A stretch of DNA of 64,000 bases from Ricinus communis. Lineage: Eukaryota; Streptophyta; Magnoliopsida; Malpighiales; Euphorbiaceae. Below the pieces are notes generated by a model. It was not told the origin of the DNA. It did not search any database and saw only the letters and a program-made list of their open reading frames with translations. This document shows positions 25,901-36,869 of the stretch, in pieces (position 1 is the stretch's first letter; each line of letters begins with the position of its first letter). The position numbers and the translations under genes were made by a program. The DNA lies in contig NC_063265.1 in the NCBI RefSeq assembly GCF_019578655.1, positions 11,690,501 to 11,754,500 of the forward strand, read 5' to 3'.

Positions 25901-28619
25901 TTTGCTAATGCATTTCTCATGTTGGATCCTGGTTAAGTAAATTACTGAGGAGTTGTAACACATATGCTCTTGTATATTTATTTGCTGATTATATTTGTAT
26001 AGCTAATAGCTGTATACATCTGATATACATATGAAGTTTACAGAACCCTCATTATAACAGAAAATCTGAAGGCCAGGAGTTCTAGAATAGGTTCTAAGGT
26101 GAGTATGGAGAATCTAATGGACTTTGAAGCCCTTGATGACAGGAACGCTTCTTGCTTATACTGATATGCCAATGGGCAATAGGTGCACCAAATAAGTTCA
26201 TCAGTGATCAAATTTGTTTAAATTCTTATGGTTTACTATTTTTGAATTCACTTAGCAAGACATAATAAAGAATACTATTCTCTCTCCGATGATGTGAAGT
26301 TGTTATCATTTACTTGTGTATATTCGATGTGAAATTTGAAGTATGAGAGTAATTTTTTAATAGGCTGCTCTCAGAATGGCAGAACAAACTACCAAGCCTG
26401 CAGATATTGCTGCTCTTAGGACAGAAGTTGAGGTATGGAGAAACTTTATTTTGTATGTTTTTCCTCCTTCCTCTTTTATTACACTTCCAATAGGTTAGTG
26501 ACAAGGCATGTTCAATGAATTTATACTACTTTCATTTCTGGAATTATTATATAGGCTGCTAAGGATGAGGCAACATCTGCTCTAGAGCAGCTCCATGAAG
26601 TTCAGTTCGAAGTTAATACACTTCGGAGTATGAGACAGAGAATGGTTCTGACTCAGGAAGAGAAGGTTTATCTTCAAGTTTGGTTTCTTAGTGACTAACT
26701 TATCAAGTTTTTTCTGTCAATAGTGACATGACTTGCAGTTTTCATCTTAGGAAGAAGTTGTTCTAAAGAGGTGTTGGCTAGCACGGTATTGGAGCTTGTG
26801 TGTGGAACATGGTAAAGTCATTTTAATTCTTGATCTTTTAGAACATGAATGCCCCATGCTTTTTTGTTGGTGTAAGAGTGAAAATGTGTTAATTCTCGGC
26901 CTACGAAATTTGGTCTTGATTCACTCAATTCTGATGAGAAGAATGCTGCTGGCCTTCAGTGTTTTCTAGTAGGAGTTAATGATGCACAAGAATAAGCTTA
27001 CGGCTGTTGGCTACTTTGGCCAGATTGTGAAACGTCTATGTTCAAAATTATCTGAGAAATGTGAAGTTAACTGGGTTAAAAGGACCATTTTGTTGTCTTC
27101 AGCCGAAAACCTTTAGTTGTATGAGTTTCAGAGGTTACTCATAAGCTCAACAAGATACCTATGTATTTTAATTGCAATAAATAAAGTAAGAAATCTATTG
27201 CATACAATGTTCTTATATTTCAAGCACGCTGCAATTTATCTTTCAGGCATACACCCAGAGCTTGCTGAAGCAAAATATGAATATTGGTCATCCTTTGCAC
27301 CTCTTCCTGTTGAAGTTGTAATAGCTGCAGGACAGGGAGCTCAAGATGATAACTCGTCAGGTAAGCATTCATTTGCATACATGCCTTTGTTGTTAGCTTT
27401 TACCTCACATTGTAAATTTTACTCTATTAATTTAGAAGGAATAGGGTATACTCTCACTTTTACTCAGAATTTTCTGTTACTCAACTTGAAGCAGCGCATA
27501 GTGATGCAAATGAAAGAGAGAGAGTTTTACGGGATGTGAATGAACTTTCTGGAGATGGAAGTGTTGAAAGCATGCTTATAGTTGAGAGAGGTCTGCGGGA
27601 ATTGGCTACATTGAAGGTTTCTTTCATACCCTTTTCTTTGTGAATTCCTCAAACTATATATGCTTTGAAACATCAGCTGTTTTTTCCTCTAATTTTACTA
27701 TATGCTGTTCTAGTTGGCGGTCTCTTCGAAAACATTTGTTATTGATTATGGCTCAGCCTTTTATACGAAATAGCAATTCTTCATACTATATCTTCTAATC
27801 CTTTTATTTCAACCAAAGGTAGAGGATGCTGTAGCACTTGCCATGGCGCAACAACGGCGTCCAAATTTGCTGAAAACAGGTCTGAATTGGATTAGGACAA
27901 AACGAATGTGGTGTATGTTTCAGCTTGCTGATTATGTCTATTAACATATTTGTTATTTTGGTGTTCTGATGTTTATGGGTTGAAGATGAAGTGAAGCTAC
28001 CTGCTGAAGGACAATTTGAAGCATTTGGTAAGTCTCATTTTTCAACTGACAATAACCATGAAAAAGGTTACGGTTACTTTAATGCTGGACGAAATGATGT
28101 ATAAGAAATTAATGTTCTTTCAGAATTGAGCCAAGAGGAATCTGAAGATGTGCGGTTTAAGCAGGTATCGTAACTATTACATTTCTGTAGCAAATTGTCT
28201 TCTTTGACAGAACATACCATTGGCGGATTTATTTTCAATAACCTCTACAGGCTTGGCTTACATATTTCTGGAGAAGAGCGAAAAACCACGGAATCGAACC
28301 GGACTTAGCAGAAGAGCGCTTGCAGTTCTGGATCAACCACGCCAATCGCTCTACCACATCACATGATGCAGTTGATGGTAATAGTGTCTCTCTTCCACAT
28401 GCAGGCGCACACACATAAATACTTGCGCAAAAATCAGCCATCTTTCTGAACCTTCTGAAGGAATTAGTACAGATTTTAAGTTTGTGTGTTCCTGCATGAA
28501 CAGTTGAGCGTGGACTACTGGAGCTGAGGAAGTTAGGCATTGAGAGGCAGCTATGGCAAGACTCTCGGAAAGGCCTCGATATTGACTCAAATTCTAGAAC
28601 AACACCTGTTGAGTCTTAA
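22940..28619 (+). CDS. SCD2: SCD2-like coiled-coil protein (stomatal cytokinesis defective 2)
   Basis: Arabidopsis SCD2 acts with SCD1 in clathrin-linked trafficking and cytokinesis. Exons: 22940-23248, 23344-23481, 23749-23901, 24024-24412, 24851-24926, 25146-25187, 25534-25596, 25713-25762, 25845-25872, 26364-26432, 26555-26665, 26751-26811, 27247-27360, 27492-27616, 27819-27879, 27986-28027, 28124-28164, 28251-28377, 28504-28619; total 2115 nt, 704 residues. The N-terminus ([14 protein letters not shown]) and C-terminus ([20 protein letters not shown], then [10 protein letters not shown]) match the family as I know it. The middle is Ser/Pro-rich, then coiled coil. The protein is longer than the roughly 580 residues I recall for the Arabidopsis protein, partly because exons 2 and 3 look duplicated. 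Intron 8 (25763-25844) uses a GC donor; every other intron is GT-AG. A non-ATG in-frame extension upstream was not used. Confidence 0.92.
23344..23901 (+). repeat. Tandemly duplicated phase-0 exon in SCD2
   Basis: Exons 2 (23344-23481, 46 codons) and 3 (23749-23901, 51 codons) encode the same module: L-P-x-S-P-A-Q-V-R-[KR]-P-Q, then DEDY-x-KDDDY, a Gly-Arg-rich segment and a final SP. The end of exon 1 carries the last part ([11 protein letters not shown]...SPM) a third time. Introns 1-3 are all phase 0, and the sequences around the acceptors (AAGTGCAG) match too. Confidence 0.88.
25763..25844 (+). other. GC-AG intron in SCD2
   Basis: The donor reads AG|GCAAGC and the acceptor TTTCAG. Using GC keeps the frame ([13 protein letters not shown]). 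The nearest downstream GT (25771-25772) would add nine bases and, with this acceptor, shift the frame of exon 9. Confidence 0.82.
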
Positions 28620-28919
28620 AGACTTCCGATACACACATAGATTTGGCCTTTCAGACAGCGTTTTGTCCGAATCCTCCTCTTCAATACAATATATCATTTC
28701 AGTTCATTCAGAAAACCTTGTAGCTTCTGTTAATGCTCGACTTAATTAAAGAGCATCGAATCAGCTTTTACATTTCAGCAAGCTTTCTATCAATCTGTGT
28801 TGCGAATTCAATTGTAGGAAATTTTGTATGTCCGCCTATCCATCTGACAACAGTGGCGGATAAAAGGGAGAGAATGGTGGTGAAGGCTGCCGTCACCTTC
28901 CCTGACTTGGATATTTATT

Positions 28920-31200
28920 TTAAATATACGAGAGTTTAAATTTTTATTTTATTAAAATAAAGTTGGACTATTTTAAATTATCCAAATAATCTCTAATTTC
29001 AACTTAATTTATTTATCATAAATCTTACACAACTTTTATAGGAAGTTTACTCCGTTTAAAATTTGAATAAAATGAAAAAGAAATTATACTTTCTAAAACT
29101 TAAATAAGAAATTTATTTATAAGAAAAATATAAATAGTTTTGAGGGTTTAGTTTTTTATTTTATTTTTCTTTTCCATTCTTCTATAGTCTTATTTATTTA
29201 ATTTTCTTTTATTATACTAATAATAGATTTTATGATTAAAAAAATATTAGTTTATATAAAGTAACTAATAGTGGCTCAGGTGGAATATAATATTTTATAT
29301 TTTATTTATTACTAATTTAAATTTGATATATTCAGTTCAAAATTTGTAACAATTTGATCCTTTAAAATTTATTTCCGTTGGCTAATTAACAAAGCTAAAG
29401 GCAAGATCAGCACCAAAAAAGAGAATAATAATAAAACAAAGTCCATGAATCATGAAACCTCAAGGATGTGGTGTGGAATTAATAACATTGGAAGGACGTA
29501 AGAAGGTAGGTGGCTGCTGGCAGCCTATTTTGACAGCCTATTTAAATTATTATATATAACTAGCCATTTAATTGTGTTAATATATAATTATTAATAATAA
29601 ATTTTTTATTTAATTATAATATATTATATTATAAAAAATATTTAGTTATTATTTTACTTTAATAAGTACTTAATGTTATTATTTTATTTTAATAATTTTA
29701 AAAGTTAATAGTTGAAAAAAAATAGATATACAGTAAATTAGTAGTATTATATAATTATTAATTTTTACTAAATTTAGCTATCATTTTATTTTAGTAAATA
29801 TTAATTATATTATATTATATTATTAATATTTAATATTAAATATATTTAATATTATTATTTACTATTATAATAATTTATTATATAACTATATTAAAGTCAC
29901 ATATTTTTTTATTGAAATTCTATACAATATTAATTTTATAAAGTATTGCCATATATTATAGATTGGTAGCAATGAAAACATAAAATTTTGGTGCTAATGG
30001 TCGAATATCTCTATTTTTTATAAGAAATTTCTAAGGTAATTTTACGTTTTTTATTAGAATAGACTTTTTGGTTTATTTTTTTCAATTATAACAAATATAG
30101 TATTTTAATTGAGATTCATAAAATTTAAAAATTTATTTAAAAATTTAAAAAATTTAAAAAAGAGTAAAAATTAATTTAATATTTTTTTATAATTAAATTT
30201 ATATAAAATTTATTACAACTAAACTGATTCTGAAAAATATATAAAATTTATAAATAAATTCTATATTAGTAGATTAATATATTTTATAATATTAACATAT
30301 ATCTTTCAGTTTTATTTTTTTATTTTTTCTTTCATATTTTATTTTTATATAAAAATAATAATCAACATAGTCTAAAAAATTATTCAAAATTTATTCACGA
30401 ATTAAATACCAATATGATAAAGCTTCCTTTATACAACTTGCAATTAATAGAAATATAATTTTACATTTGGATAAAATGGTACCTCCATATTTCTTAGTTT
30501 AATTAGACAAATATCTAATATGATAAATAATAATAAATCTATATTAACTTATTGGATATTAATATTTTTAATTTTTAACTTTTATTGCTATTTTTTAAAT
30601 AATCTTTTTAACTAATCCTTAGCATAGAGAAATATCTAATAACTAAAATACTATAAAAATAAATTCTTAAGAAAGCGTTTGTTATATTTCATTTATTTTT
30701 TAAAATAAGAAATCAAAATAATTTTATTAAAATCACTTTTATTTTAACTTTTTAAAACTTTCTACATAGTATTTAAAAAATATATATTCAATAAATTATA
30801 TTTTATGCTTTTATAGTCTTTCTCTTCATATTTTTATTCCTATTTCTTTTTCTATTTTTTATTTTTTTTTATCTCAGCATATTCTTATCTAAAATTAAAT
30901 AATAATAAAAACTATTTTAAGAACAACAATAACTAAAAAGCATTAACCATTTTTCTTAATTTTTTGTAAATAAAAAACATAAAAAAAAAATGATATCAAA
31001 CTAACCCTTGTTCCACTTATTGTCGAGCTTTCGGCCCAGATGAGCCCAATCCCCAAGCACGGCAGCAGGCATCGGATTGATTGGGGTAGGTGAAGATAAA
31101 GTCTAGAAAATTCGAAAGATTTTAAATTCTTTTACGATATTATATAATATTTATTTGAAAACGTAATTTATTTTCCTTTTTTTGACGAATCACAATTTTT
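28920..31200. other. 2.3-kb AT-rich gene-free region
   Basis: Extremely AT-rich DNA with long A/T tracts. I see no coding domain, tRNA or clear transposon ends. The right end becomes the promoter of the superoxide dismutase gene. Confidence 0.6.
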
Positions 31201-31294
31201 CTATATTAACAGTCGAAAACCCACGTCTCTCCAATTACTAACACACACACACTTCCATTCTTTCTCTCTCCACTGCTGCTACTTTCTCTGTCTA

Positions 31295-32101
31295 AAGGGG
31301 TGTTCTGAGGTAATAAATTCTTTTGATCTACTCCATTTTGTAATTATTTGTTTATTATTTTGTTTGTCTTTAATTTCTCAACAATCTGCTTTCGTTTTGT
31401 GTGTTTTGATTCTGCTGTAAGGAGCTAAATAGCTGCAAGTATCTATTGAATTGATCTTTGTATCTGTACTTAGAGTTTACTGTTTTTCGAGTGTTTTTGC
31501 TTGTGGATTGCAAGTTTTGTTCATCGATCTGTTTAATTTTTTTTTTATTTTGTTTTGGTAAAAATCACCAACGTCGCAATTTTGTTTGCTCAAAACAGCC
31601 GTACAACAAGAACTATAAAAACAGCAGGCAAGCTTTAACAATCATCCATAGCTTAGTTAAAGAAAAAAAACAATTATCTACAGCAAGCTCGACGAGAAAA
31701 AAAAAAAAGAGCTTAGTTTAAGATTTGCCAAGTTAAGCTAGTTTTTTAACACTTCAATGCGATGTTTCCTCATTTCTTTCGAGTAGCTATGCTTTTGGTA
31801 TATGGATTAATGAAGACTTTTGGTGGATTTTGGATCCCGTGAGTCCATGGAAACGGATTTGGTTTCCTTGAGTAAGCCATGGTCGATTTTTCTTCTCGTC
31901 CTTGATCATATCATTGCTACTTATCTGTGTGGTTTCTTGCTCTCTAACTAGGTTAAGTTAATTATGCTGAATTATGGGACTGTCTATGTGTTTTTGTCAC
32001 ATTTATCAGCTGCTTGTGATCTGAGATATTCTTTTTCTTTTTCTTTTTTTGCTTAGAAATTGTTTATACAGCTGTTTAACTTTTATCTTGTGTAGATCAC
32101 A
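31295..32101 (+). promoter_or_regulatory. Putative miR398 target site in the CSD1 5' UTR, split by an intron
   Basis: The 15 bases AAGGGGTGTTCTGAG (31295-31309) are directly followed by an intron donor (GTAATA). After the acceptor TGTAG (32091-32095) the next exon begins ATCACA (32096-32101). Spliced, the 21-nt site pairs with miR398 (from memory, reverse complement of UGUGUUCUCAGG plus UCACCCCUU) with two mismatches and one G:U pair. The unspliced pre-mRNA lacks the site. Arabidopsis CSD1 has a closely similar 5' UTR site. Confidence 0.82.
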
Positions 32102-32109
32102 TTGCAACA

Positions 32110-33705
32110 ATGGTGAAGGCTGTTACCGTCCTTGGCAGCAGTGAGGGTGTTAAAGGGACTATCTTTTTCACACAAGAAGCAGATGGTATTTTCATGCTCT
32201 TTTCAATTGGATTACAATTTTCTATATTGCTAATTTCTAGTATGGATAATCATCTTTAATTCATTCCCTCCACAGGTCCAACCACTGTTACTGGAAGCCT
32301 TTCTGGCTTGAAACCAGGGCTTCATGGTTTCCATGTCCATGCTCTTGGAGACACAACAAATGGATGCATGTCCACTGGTATGGTTCACTGCCTGGATGTT
32401 TAACTAATAAGGAGAAAGTAAAAGTTTGCTTATATCTATTTGAACTTCCCCTTGTTTAATCTTTTGGAGTGCTATTTGCAGGACCACACTATAACCCTGC
32501 TGGAAAAGAGCATGGTGCCCCTGGGGATGAGAATCGCCATGCTGGGGATCTGGGAAATGTCACTGTTGGTGATGATGGTATGCATTGTTCTATTCATATT
32601 ATCGCAAAATGCAAATTTTTTTTTCTTCTCAAACGACATTGATATATCTCTTGAAGTTAGTGATATGTTACATAGAAAAGTTCTTCTCTCTCTTTATTTC
32701 ATTCTTCTTCATTATCCTTGATCATTTTTTTTTTCTTCTTCTAATGCCTTGTTATATATTTTGATACTTTTCTGTGTGAATAATACCACGTATATTGCAT
32801 GGTGCAGGCACAGCTACTTTCACAATTGTTGACACGCAGATTCCTCTTAGTGGCCCAAATTCCATTATAGGAAGGGCAGTCGTTGTTCATGCAGATCCTG
32901 ATGATCTTGGCAAGGGTAATTTTCAAGTCTTCTCTGTTTTCCTTGTATCCTCAGTGATGAGTAAACTGAGTTCTATATATGCGGCATAACCATGCAATTA
33001 TTGCAGTATTATTAGTTCTTTGGTGAAAGAACTGCTATTAGTCTTCATAACCTATTATTCAGTTCGAAGATCTCAAATTTCATACTATTTTAGGAACAAA
33101 GTTTTCCCTTGAGTGGGAGACTGTTAGTTCTGCATCAAGATTTTTGTCCTTTTCCAAACTGGGGGCTTGTATTTGTATTACAGCTATAGAGTTATTTGTA
33201 GTTTTGTAGAGACCATTTCTCTAGAATTATAGTAGTGGCAGTGGACTAGCAGAATGCTTGCAGACTTTTTTTTTTTTTTTTTTTCATTGAAGTGGCTCTT
33301 TGGTAGTCCACCATTCTTCCCGCAGGGACAGCTAAATATGCTAGCTACTTTACCCCTTTTCTTTTTTCTCACAATTGGGCTTGATGTCTGATAAAAGCAA
33401 GAAACTGACTGCGACTCGATGTTTTCTATCCAGGGGGACATGAACTCAGCAAGAGCACTGGAAATGCCGGTGGCAGAATAGCATGTGGTAAGTAGTAAAC
33501 TTTCTTGACCACATTGAAATGAAATTATTTCATTTTCTTTAAGATACCAATCGACTTTTGTCTACGAGTATAGAGATTCATCATCATTGTAAAGGCCAAC
33601 TTTGAAACTTCTCTAAAGTTGAGAGTCACTGCTGATCGAATCGTTTATTTTGCCTGCTACTTATGCAATCATATTTATGCAGGTATTATTGGTTTGCAAG
33701 GATGA
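32110..33705 (+). CDS. CSD1: Cytosolic Cu/Zn superoxide dismutase
   Basis: Converts superoxide to oxygen and hydrogen peroxide. Exons: 32110-32185, 32276-32377, 32482-32577, 32808-32915, 33434-33487, 33683-33705; total 459 nt, 152 residues, the usual length for the cytosolic form. No transit peptide: it starts [13 protein letters not shown]. Copper/zinc ligands are visible: His45 and His47 (GFHVHALGD), His62 (GPHYNP), His70, His79, Asp82 (HAGD) and the later His of VVHADPDD. Cys56 and the Cys in RIACGIIG form the expected disulfide pair. A non-coding exon ends at 31309, and a 786-base 5' UTR intron (31310-32095) separates it from the start-codon exon. Regulation by miR398 is inferred from the split site at the junction. 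Confidence 0.97.
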
Positions 33706-33849
33706 ACATTGAACTGCTTCTCCAGGAATCCATAATAAAAACAAGGCAGTTGAATATGGGTTGGCTTGACAGGTTTTACATGAATGTTATGAGACTAGAA
33801 ATCTATTGAATAAAAGAACCATTATAAGTGTACCCTGGCTGATTTTATT

Positions 33850-35150
33850 CCATGATATAAGCATACTGCACGCTTTGTTGGATTATAATGTTCTTTGAAA
33901 AAGAAAATGTGGGATTTTGTTATCTGTTTCCTCTTTATATCGAATGCCCATCAAAGCCCTAGTGAGTACATATCTCATTACAACCATGGCCACATTGCTA
34001 AGGCCAGGACAAAGGGAAAACACCATTTGATATTTAACAAGTAAATAAATGAAACTTTAAATTTGAGGGCTAATTATTTTGAAACATTTTTCCTTATTTG
34101 CAAGTTGACATGCAAAAAAAACAAAAAAAGAAGTGCATTGATGGTCAGATGCGTTTTATTGAATTTAATAGAATTAAATATACCGTGTTTAATAAGGATG
34201 GTGGTGGTGGGGTAGTAACCTCCTTTAAGAGGTTGGGTTAAGTTTGTAAAGGCAATCTTGGACTGGGTTGGGGTAGTAAATGTTGGTTGGTGCCAGAGTC
34301 ACTAATGGTATAATGAGGTAAATTCTGTTTGGATCTCATCAAGTTAGGACTGGGTGGTACAGGTCTGTCATGTTTACAGAGCAAGAATCGGACGGCTGAT
34401 TGTCTTGCTAATCAAGCTCTGAATTATTTCAGGATAAAGTCCTTCGGGTTCCATTTACTTTGTCTCATATTTTAGAGGGTGAATTCTGATGGGTTCAAGT
34501 TTTCCTAATTTAGATATCTTCCAATTTAATGTCTACTATTTTGTCATCTCCCTTTTTTCTTTCTTAAAACAAGTAAACTACCATTAATTTATAATTACAA
34601 GTCAGTATGAGTAAGAGTGACCACTGTTTTATAATATAATTTCTCTTAAGGGGTTAGGTATCATTACTTTTACGGATATGAAATGCATGAATTTAGTTTT
34701 ACGTGTTGGACTCTTTGGCATAGCATAAATTGTCCACCAGAATTTACTATTGGCCATTGTGGCATCCCCGCCCCAAAATTTAGCAATACAATAGGAAAAT
34801 GATTGTCCATAACCATAATAGGATCATACAACGAAGCTCTAAAATATAACATAATTTGATCATATCTATGTTTTTGACCAAGAAGAGGCAAAAATATCAA
34901 CGATGAACAAAGCTAATTTGGTAATGCAATCTACAATATTTTATCTTATATAGAAACATAATCAAGAAAGAAAATATGGAAGCTACAGAAAAAGGGAGCG
35001 TTATGTTTTGTTGGGTATTAATGTTTCTTCATATTCTTCATCATAAGCCTAATTAGTTTATAATTGCATCCAGCAAAGTTTTACATATTGGGTACGAATC
35101 ATCCAGCATGATCTTTATTGGCAATCTGACATCACTTTTCTATAAAATTG
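33850..35150. other. Intergenic region between CSD1 and the cysteine-rich peptide genes
   Basis: CSD1 3' flank, a GGT-rich patch near 34197-34215, the LINE remnant, and the promoter of the first cysteine-rich peptide gene. No other gene seen. Confidence 0.55.
34369..34470 (+). mobile_element. Decayed LINE-type RNase H tail (remnant)
   Basis: Reading with one frame break, the stretch encodes HVYR followed by NRTADCLANQALNYF and, further on, FGFH. That pattern resembles the C-terminal end of RNase H domains in plant LINE retrotransposons (HVYRExNRxADxLAN...). The frame then runs into stops. No ends, poly-A tail or target duplication were identified. Confidence 0.5.
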
Positions 35151-35193
35151 TAGCCATAGCAGACAGATGCATGTATTCTCATACTAACACAAA

Positions 35194-35571
35194 ATGAGGA
35201 GAACTTCATTCTTGATTGCCTTGCTAGTCATTGTCTCCTGTAAGTCTCTCTCTCCCTCTCTCTATTTTTCCATTCTCTTTTTGAATTAAAGCTCAATTTA
35301 ATCACCAAAACAGTGTTTTGAGATTTTTTTTTTTCTATAAAAAAAAGTTACCGTTGATGGGATCGAATCGATAGAAGGTAGAAAGGAGACGAAGGTGGTG
35401 GTGAGCCAAGGAAACTTTGCCGAGTCATCGGAGCCATTCCCCAATTGCGACACCGACAAGGACTGCCTTGATAAATGCCCTAACACATGCAAACACATTT
35501 ATTGTAAATATTTCATCTGCCGATGCCAAGTTTCTATCCCGCTATTTACTCTACCTTGCCAATGGGGTTAA
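35194..35571 (+). CDS. Small secreted cysteine-rich (defensin-like) peptide
   Basis: Two exons, 35194-35239 and 35348-35571, give 270 nt, 89 residues. Residues 1-16 are hydrophobic (MRRTSFLIALLVIVS...) and look like a signal peptide. The intron cuts just after it, a layout common in plant defensin-like genes. The mature part has eight cysteines with spacing C-x5-C-x3-C-x3-C-x4-C-x4-C-x1-C, then a final Cys four residues from the end. This differs from classical defensins, so the subfamily is not identified. The acceptor (an A-rich stretch ending AAG at 35347) is weak; I chose it because it restores the same FxVDGIE junction seen in the downstream copy. Target and function are unknown. Confidence 0.7.
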
Positions 35572-36051
35572 GATCTGAACTGGAATAATAATAATGTACT
35601 CATCTGCCTTACTGTTTTAAAAAAAAGAAAAAAAGAAAAAAGGAAAAGGAGATATTCAATTAATAAAACCATGAGTTCAAAATATTTATATTTTTTGATT
35701 AATACTCATCATAACTGCAATAATTCATTTATTGCAAAGGAAAGAAAGAAATTAAACTCGATATCTTTGTTCTCATCATAGTAAAACATTGAGTTCCTTT
35801 CTTCTTTGATTTTGGTAATTTTCAGCTGTTCAAGGATACATGACAGGAAATGGCAAAAATTGATTATTAATTCAGGGGGCTGGTAATTGTGTGTTTCCAA
35901 CCTGGAATAAGTGCACAAAATGCATGAAAGTTTTCGTGTAATGTCTGAATTATGAAGCAAAGCATGATACGCTTAATTGGCAATTTGGCATTTACTTCCC
36001 TGTAAATTAACCCCATAATATAAACTCAGCACTGCCCAACACACAAGAAAA

Positions 36052-36430
36052 ATGGACAGGACTTTCTTCAACCTTGCATTTTTGGTAATTATGCTAGCCA
36101 CTGTGTCCTGTAAGTCTCGCTGTCTCTTAATTCCAGGATTGCTTTCTATGATTTGGTCCTCTATCACTCTTGCATGCTTCTTTTTTTTGTTTAATATTTG
36201 GGGTGGGGGGACAGGTTTTGTGGATGGGATTGAATCAAGAGAAAAAGGGGAAAGAGGTGAGGCAAGGATTGTTTCCCATGGCCAGAAATATACGACCGAT
36301 TGTTAACTATAAAGTGGACAAAAATTGTCATGAAAAATGCTCCGATAAATGCAATCGCACCTTCTGTCTCCATCAAAATTGCCATTGCCAGATTTCTCTT
36401 CAGCTAACAATACCTCATCAATGGCGTTAA
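36052..36430 (+). pseudogene. Second cysteine-rich peptide copy, frameshifted
   Basis: Tandem relative of the 35.2-kb gene. Exon 1 (36052-36109) encodes a signal peptide (MDRTFFNLAFLVIMLATVS...), and the donor region is nearly identical to that of the first copy. Exon 2 starts at 36215 after ACAG and reads FVDGIESR, then stops at 36303-36305 after the first conserved cysteine. The remaining cysteine pattern is intact in another frame, ending with a stop at 36428-36430. The last cysteine of copy one is a histidine here. A single net +1 shift explains the break. It could still yield a short truncated peptide, but the knot is lost. Confidence 0.72.
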
Positions 36431-36869
36431 CATTATCTCCGTTGCTCTACCGAGAGAGAGAGGTACCGACGAATGTGATATTATTTTATTTGTCATAATT
36501 TCCTTATAAACGTATAACAATATCTATTAATCAACATCATGTAATACAAAAATATCTATTAATATTGTAAATTTATGATAGCTTGATCAATTAAACACAA
36601 GATAAAAAAATAAAAAAATATAAATTTAATTAAAAAAATAAAAAAAAAGCGTATTTCTGATATTTTTCTAAAAGATAAAAATGAATTTCCCGAAAAGGCC
36701 ATTCTACGCGAGTGGGCTAAAACTGGTATTTAAAGCGAGAGGCCCGTTAACGTAGAATGAAAATAGCTATTTGGTGGGATTGCAGTTAAAAGAGTTGCCC
36801 ACACAGCAAAATCAATTCCAACCATTTTCACTTTCTCCACAAGAAGAAAGAAAATTGAAAAGCAAGAAT

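Noticed and set aside
28845..28940. Possible transposon terminal sequence (AGTGGCGGA...)
   Set aside because: Only a short word match; no partner end or target duplication found.
29500..31000. AT-rich region as a transposon or centromere-like array
   Set aside because: No periodicity, coding trace or terminal repeats; looks like ordinary AT-rich intergenic DNA.
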